From the NCBI RefSeq assembly GCF_025770785.1, contig NZ_JANZLA010000001.1, positions 310,001 to 374,000 of the forward strand: a DNA stretch of 64,000 bases, given 5' to 3'. Under the pieces are notes generated by a model, which saw nothing but the letters and a program-made list of their open reading frames with translations, did not search any database and was not told the DNA's origin. Each line of letters starts with the position of its first letter. Positions within the stretch are counted from its first letter, which is position 1. Shown here piece after piece: positions 63,203 through 64,000 of this stretch. The translations under genes and the position numbers were made by a program. The DNA comes from Cellulomonas sp. SG140. Lineage in GTDB: Bacteria; Actinomycetota; Actinomycetes; Actinomycetales; Cellulomonadaceae.

Positions 63203-63850
63203 GTGACGCCAGGGGACGATGCGAGCACCAGCGCCGCGCTGGCCTCGCCGGCCCGGCGTCGGGTGCTCGACGCGGTGCGCGCCGCGACCGAGCCGCCGAC
63301 GGCGCAGCAGCTCGCCGGTGAGCTCGACCTGCACGTCACCACGGTCCGCTTCCACCTGGACCAGCTCGAGCAGCTGCACCTGGTGGAGCGCACCGCCGGG
63401 CGCACGGGACGGCGCGGCCGGCCCAGCGTGCACTACCGCGCGGCCACCCTCGGCCCGGATGCGGCGCGAGACCAGATGATCGCGGCGCTCGCCGAGGCGC
63501 TGGCCGCAAGCGGGGCCGCCGCTCGGCGCGAGTCCGCAGCAGCCGGCCGCCGCTGGGCCGACGCACTGCCGGTCCCGGACGGCGGCGCCGACGTGGCGGT
63601 CGCGGAGGCGTTCGAGCGCCTCGGCTTCGACCCGCAGGTGTCCGGCGACCAGATCCGGCTGCGGGCGTGCCCGTTCCGGGACGCCGCGAGCCGGCACCCG
63701 GAGGTCGTGTGCCAGGTGCACAGCGGGCTGGCCGAGCGCATCGTCGAGCAGGTCGCCGGGGACGCGGTGGACGTGCGGCTGGCGCCGTTCGTCGAGCCGG
63801 GCCTGTGCGTCCTGACCCTCGCACCGAAGGGAAGGCTCCATGCCGTCTGA
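63203..63850 (+). CDS. Winged-helix regulator with C-x13-C-x31-C Fe-S signature, paralogue of the nar regulator
   Basis: A 215-residue protein with an N-terminal helix-turn-helix (PPTAQQLAGELDLHVTTVRF) and cysteines C156, C170 and C202 in exactly the same spacing as the protein at 51099, including CPFR and VVCQVHSGL. GTG start; upstream GGTAGTTTCTAAACC is a partial palindrome that could be its own operator. It is probably a redox or NO sensor for the mog-moaE-moaA genes and for the P450 gene that follows, overlapping by ATG within its end. Confidence 0.75.
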   Translation: MTPGDDASTSAALASPARRRVLDAVRAATEPPTAQQLAGELDLHVTTVRFHLDQLEQLHLVERTAGRTGRRGRPSVHYRAATLGPDAARDQMIAALAEALAASGAAARRESAAAGRRWADALPVPDGGADVAVAEAFERLGFDPQVSGDQIRLRACPFRDAASRHPEVVCQVHSGLAERIVEQVAGDAVDVRLAPFVEPGLCVLTLAPKGRLHAV

Positions 63851-64000
63851 CGCCGCCTCGTCCGACCCGTCCGCACCGGCCCGGGACGACTGGGACCCGC
63901 GCGCCCCCGAGGTGCTGGACGACCAGGTCGCCGCGTACGACGCGATGCGGTCGCGCTGCCCCGTCGCGCACAGCGACTACCTGGGCTGGTCCCTGTTCCG
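63840..64000 (+). CDS. Cytochrome P450, N-terminal fragment (continues outside window)
   Basis: The first 53 codons, ending at the window edge, read as a bacterial soluble P450 N-terminus: DPRAPEVLDDQVAAYDAMRSR then CPVAHSDYLGWSLF. The ATG overlaps the end of the regulator gene, implying co-transcription. The haem-binding region is outside the window. Substrate unknown. Confidence 0.7.
   Translation, partial: MPSDAASSDPSAPARDDWDPRAPEVLDDQVAAYDAMRSRCPVAHSDYLGWSLF

Overview
The window is chromosomal DNA of a very GC-rich, aerobic-to-facultative Actinomycetota. Strong G/C preference at third codon positions, many GTG starts, ATGA/GTGA stop-start overlaps, a secreted GH10 xylanase, a methyl-accepting chemotaxis protein and an actinobacterial set of two-component systems point towards Cellulomonadaceae or close relatives. 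That placement is an inference from gene content, not from a marker gene. Genes are densely packed. No gap exceeds about 210 bases, and I see no rRNA, tRNA, CRISPR array, transposase or integrase.

Layout. 0-2.5 kb: a GntR/FCD repressor (cut by the window edge) diverges from an MFS exporter plus TetR regulator. 2.7-10.4 kb: a complete potassium uptake operon, kdpF-A-B-C-D-E, preceded by an extra 27-residue membrane peptide. A short reading frame resembling the start of cutC follows. 10.5-17.4 kb: a GAF-type histidine kinase and NarL-type regulator, then ETF beta and alpha (fixA, fixB), a fumarate-reductase-like flavoprotein, fixC and fixX. 17.4-22.9 kb: an inducible glycopeptide-resistance cluster, vanH-vanA-vanX, convergent vanS-vanR and a separate vanY-type carboxypeptidase. 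Near-identical putative VanR sites precede vanH and vanY. 22.9-27.7 kb: TetR with a divergent MDR-type oxidoreductase, a UbiA-family prenyltransferase, and a LuxR-type two-component pair. 27.8-31 kb: xylanase, a BaiN-like flavoprotein and an isoprenylcysteine-methyltransferase-like membrane protein. 31-38 kb: an electron-transfer operon (ferredoxin, NuoF-like protein, cytochrome-b-like ferric-reductase membrane protein, ApbE, two small exported proteins) with an OmpR-type two-component pair that probably controls it. 38-39.7 kb: a chemoreceptor.

39.8-64 kb is a nitrate/nitrite respiration island. It holds molybdate uptake (modABC) with a ferredoxin, the narK transporter, narGHJI, an Fe-S type regulator, a copper nitrite reductase with two NnrS-like membrane proteins, and molybdenum-cofactor genes (moeB/Z, moeA, moaC, mobA, moaD, moaA, moaE, mog). 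A second regulator of the same Fe-S family and the start of a cytochrome P450 gene close the window. Molybdate import and cofactor synthesis feed NarG. NarK brings nitrate in and nitrite out. NirK reduces nitrite to NO outside the membrane. No canonical NO reductase is visible. A 12-base element shared by the narK and moeB/nirK promoter regions suggests common control.

The parts most worth following up are (1) the ferredoxin/NuoF-like/cytochrome b/ApbE module with 11-bp-spaced regulator boxes and no obvious flavinylated partner, (2) FixABCX combined with a dedicated fumarate-reductase-like flavoprotein, (3) the compact denitrification island with paired Fe-S sensors, and (4) the VanR regulon, which includes vanY.
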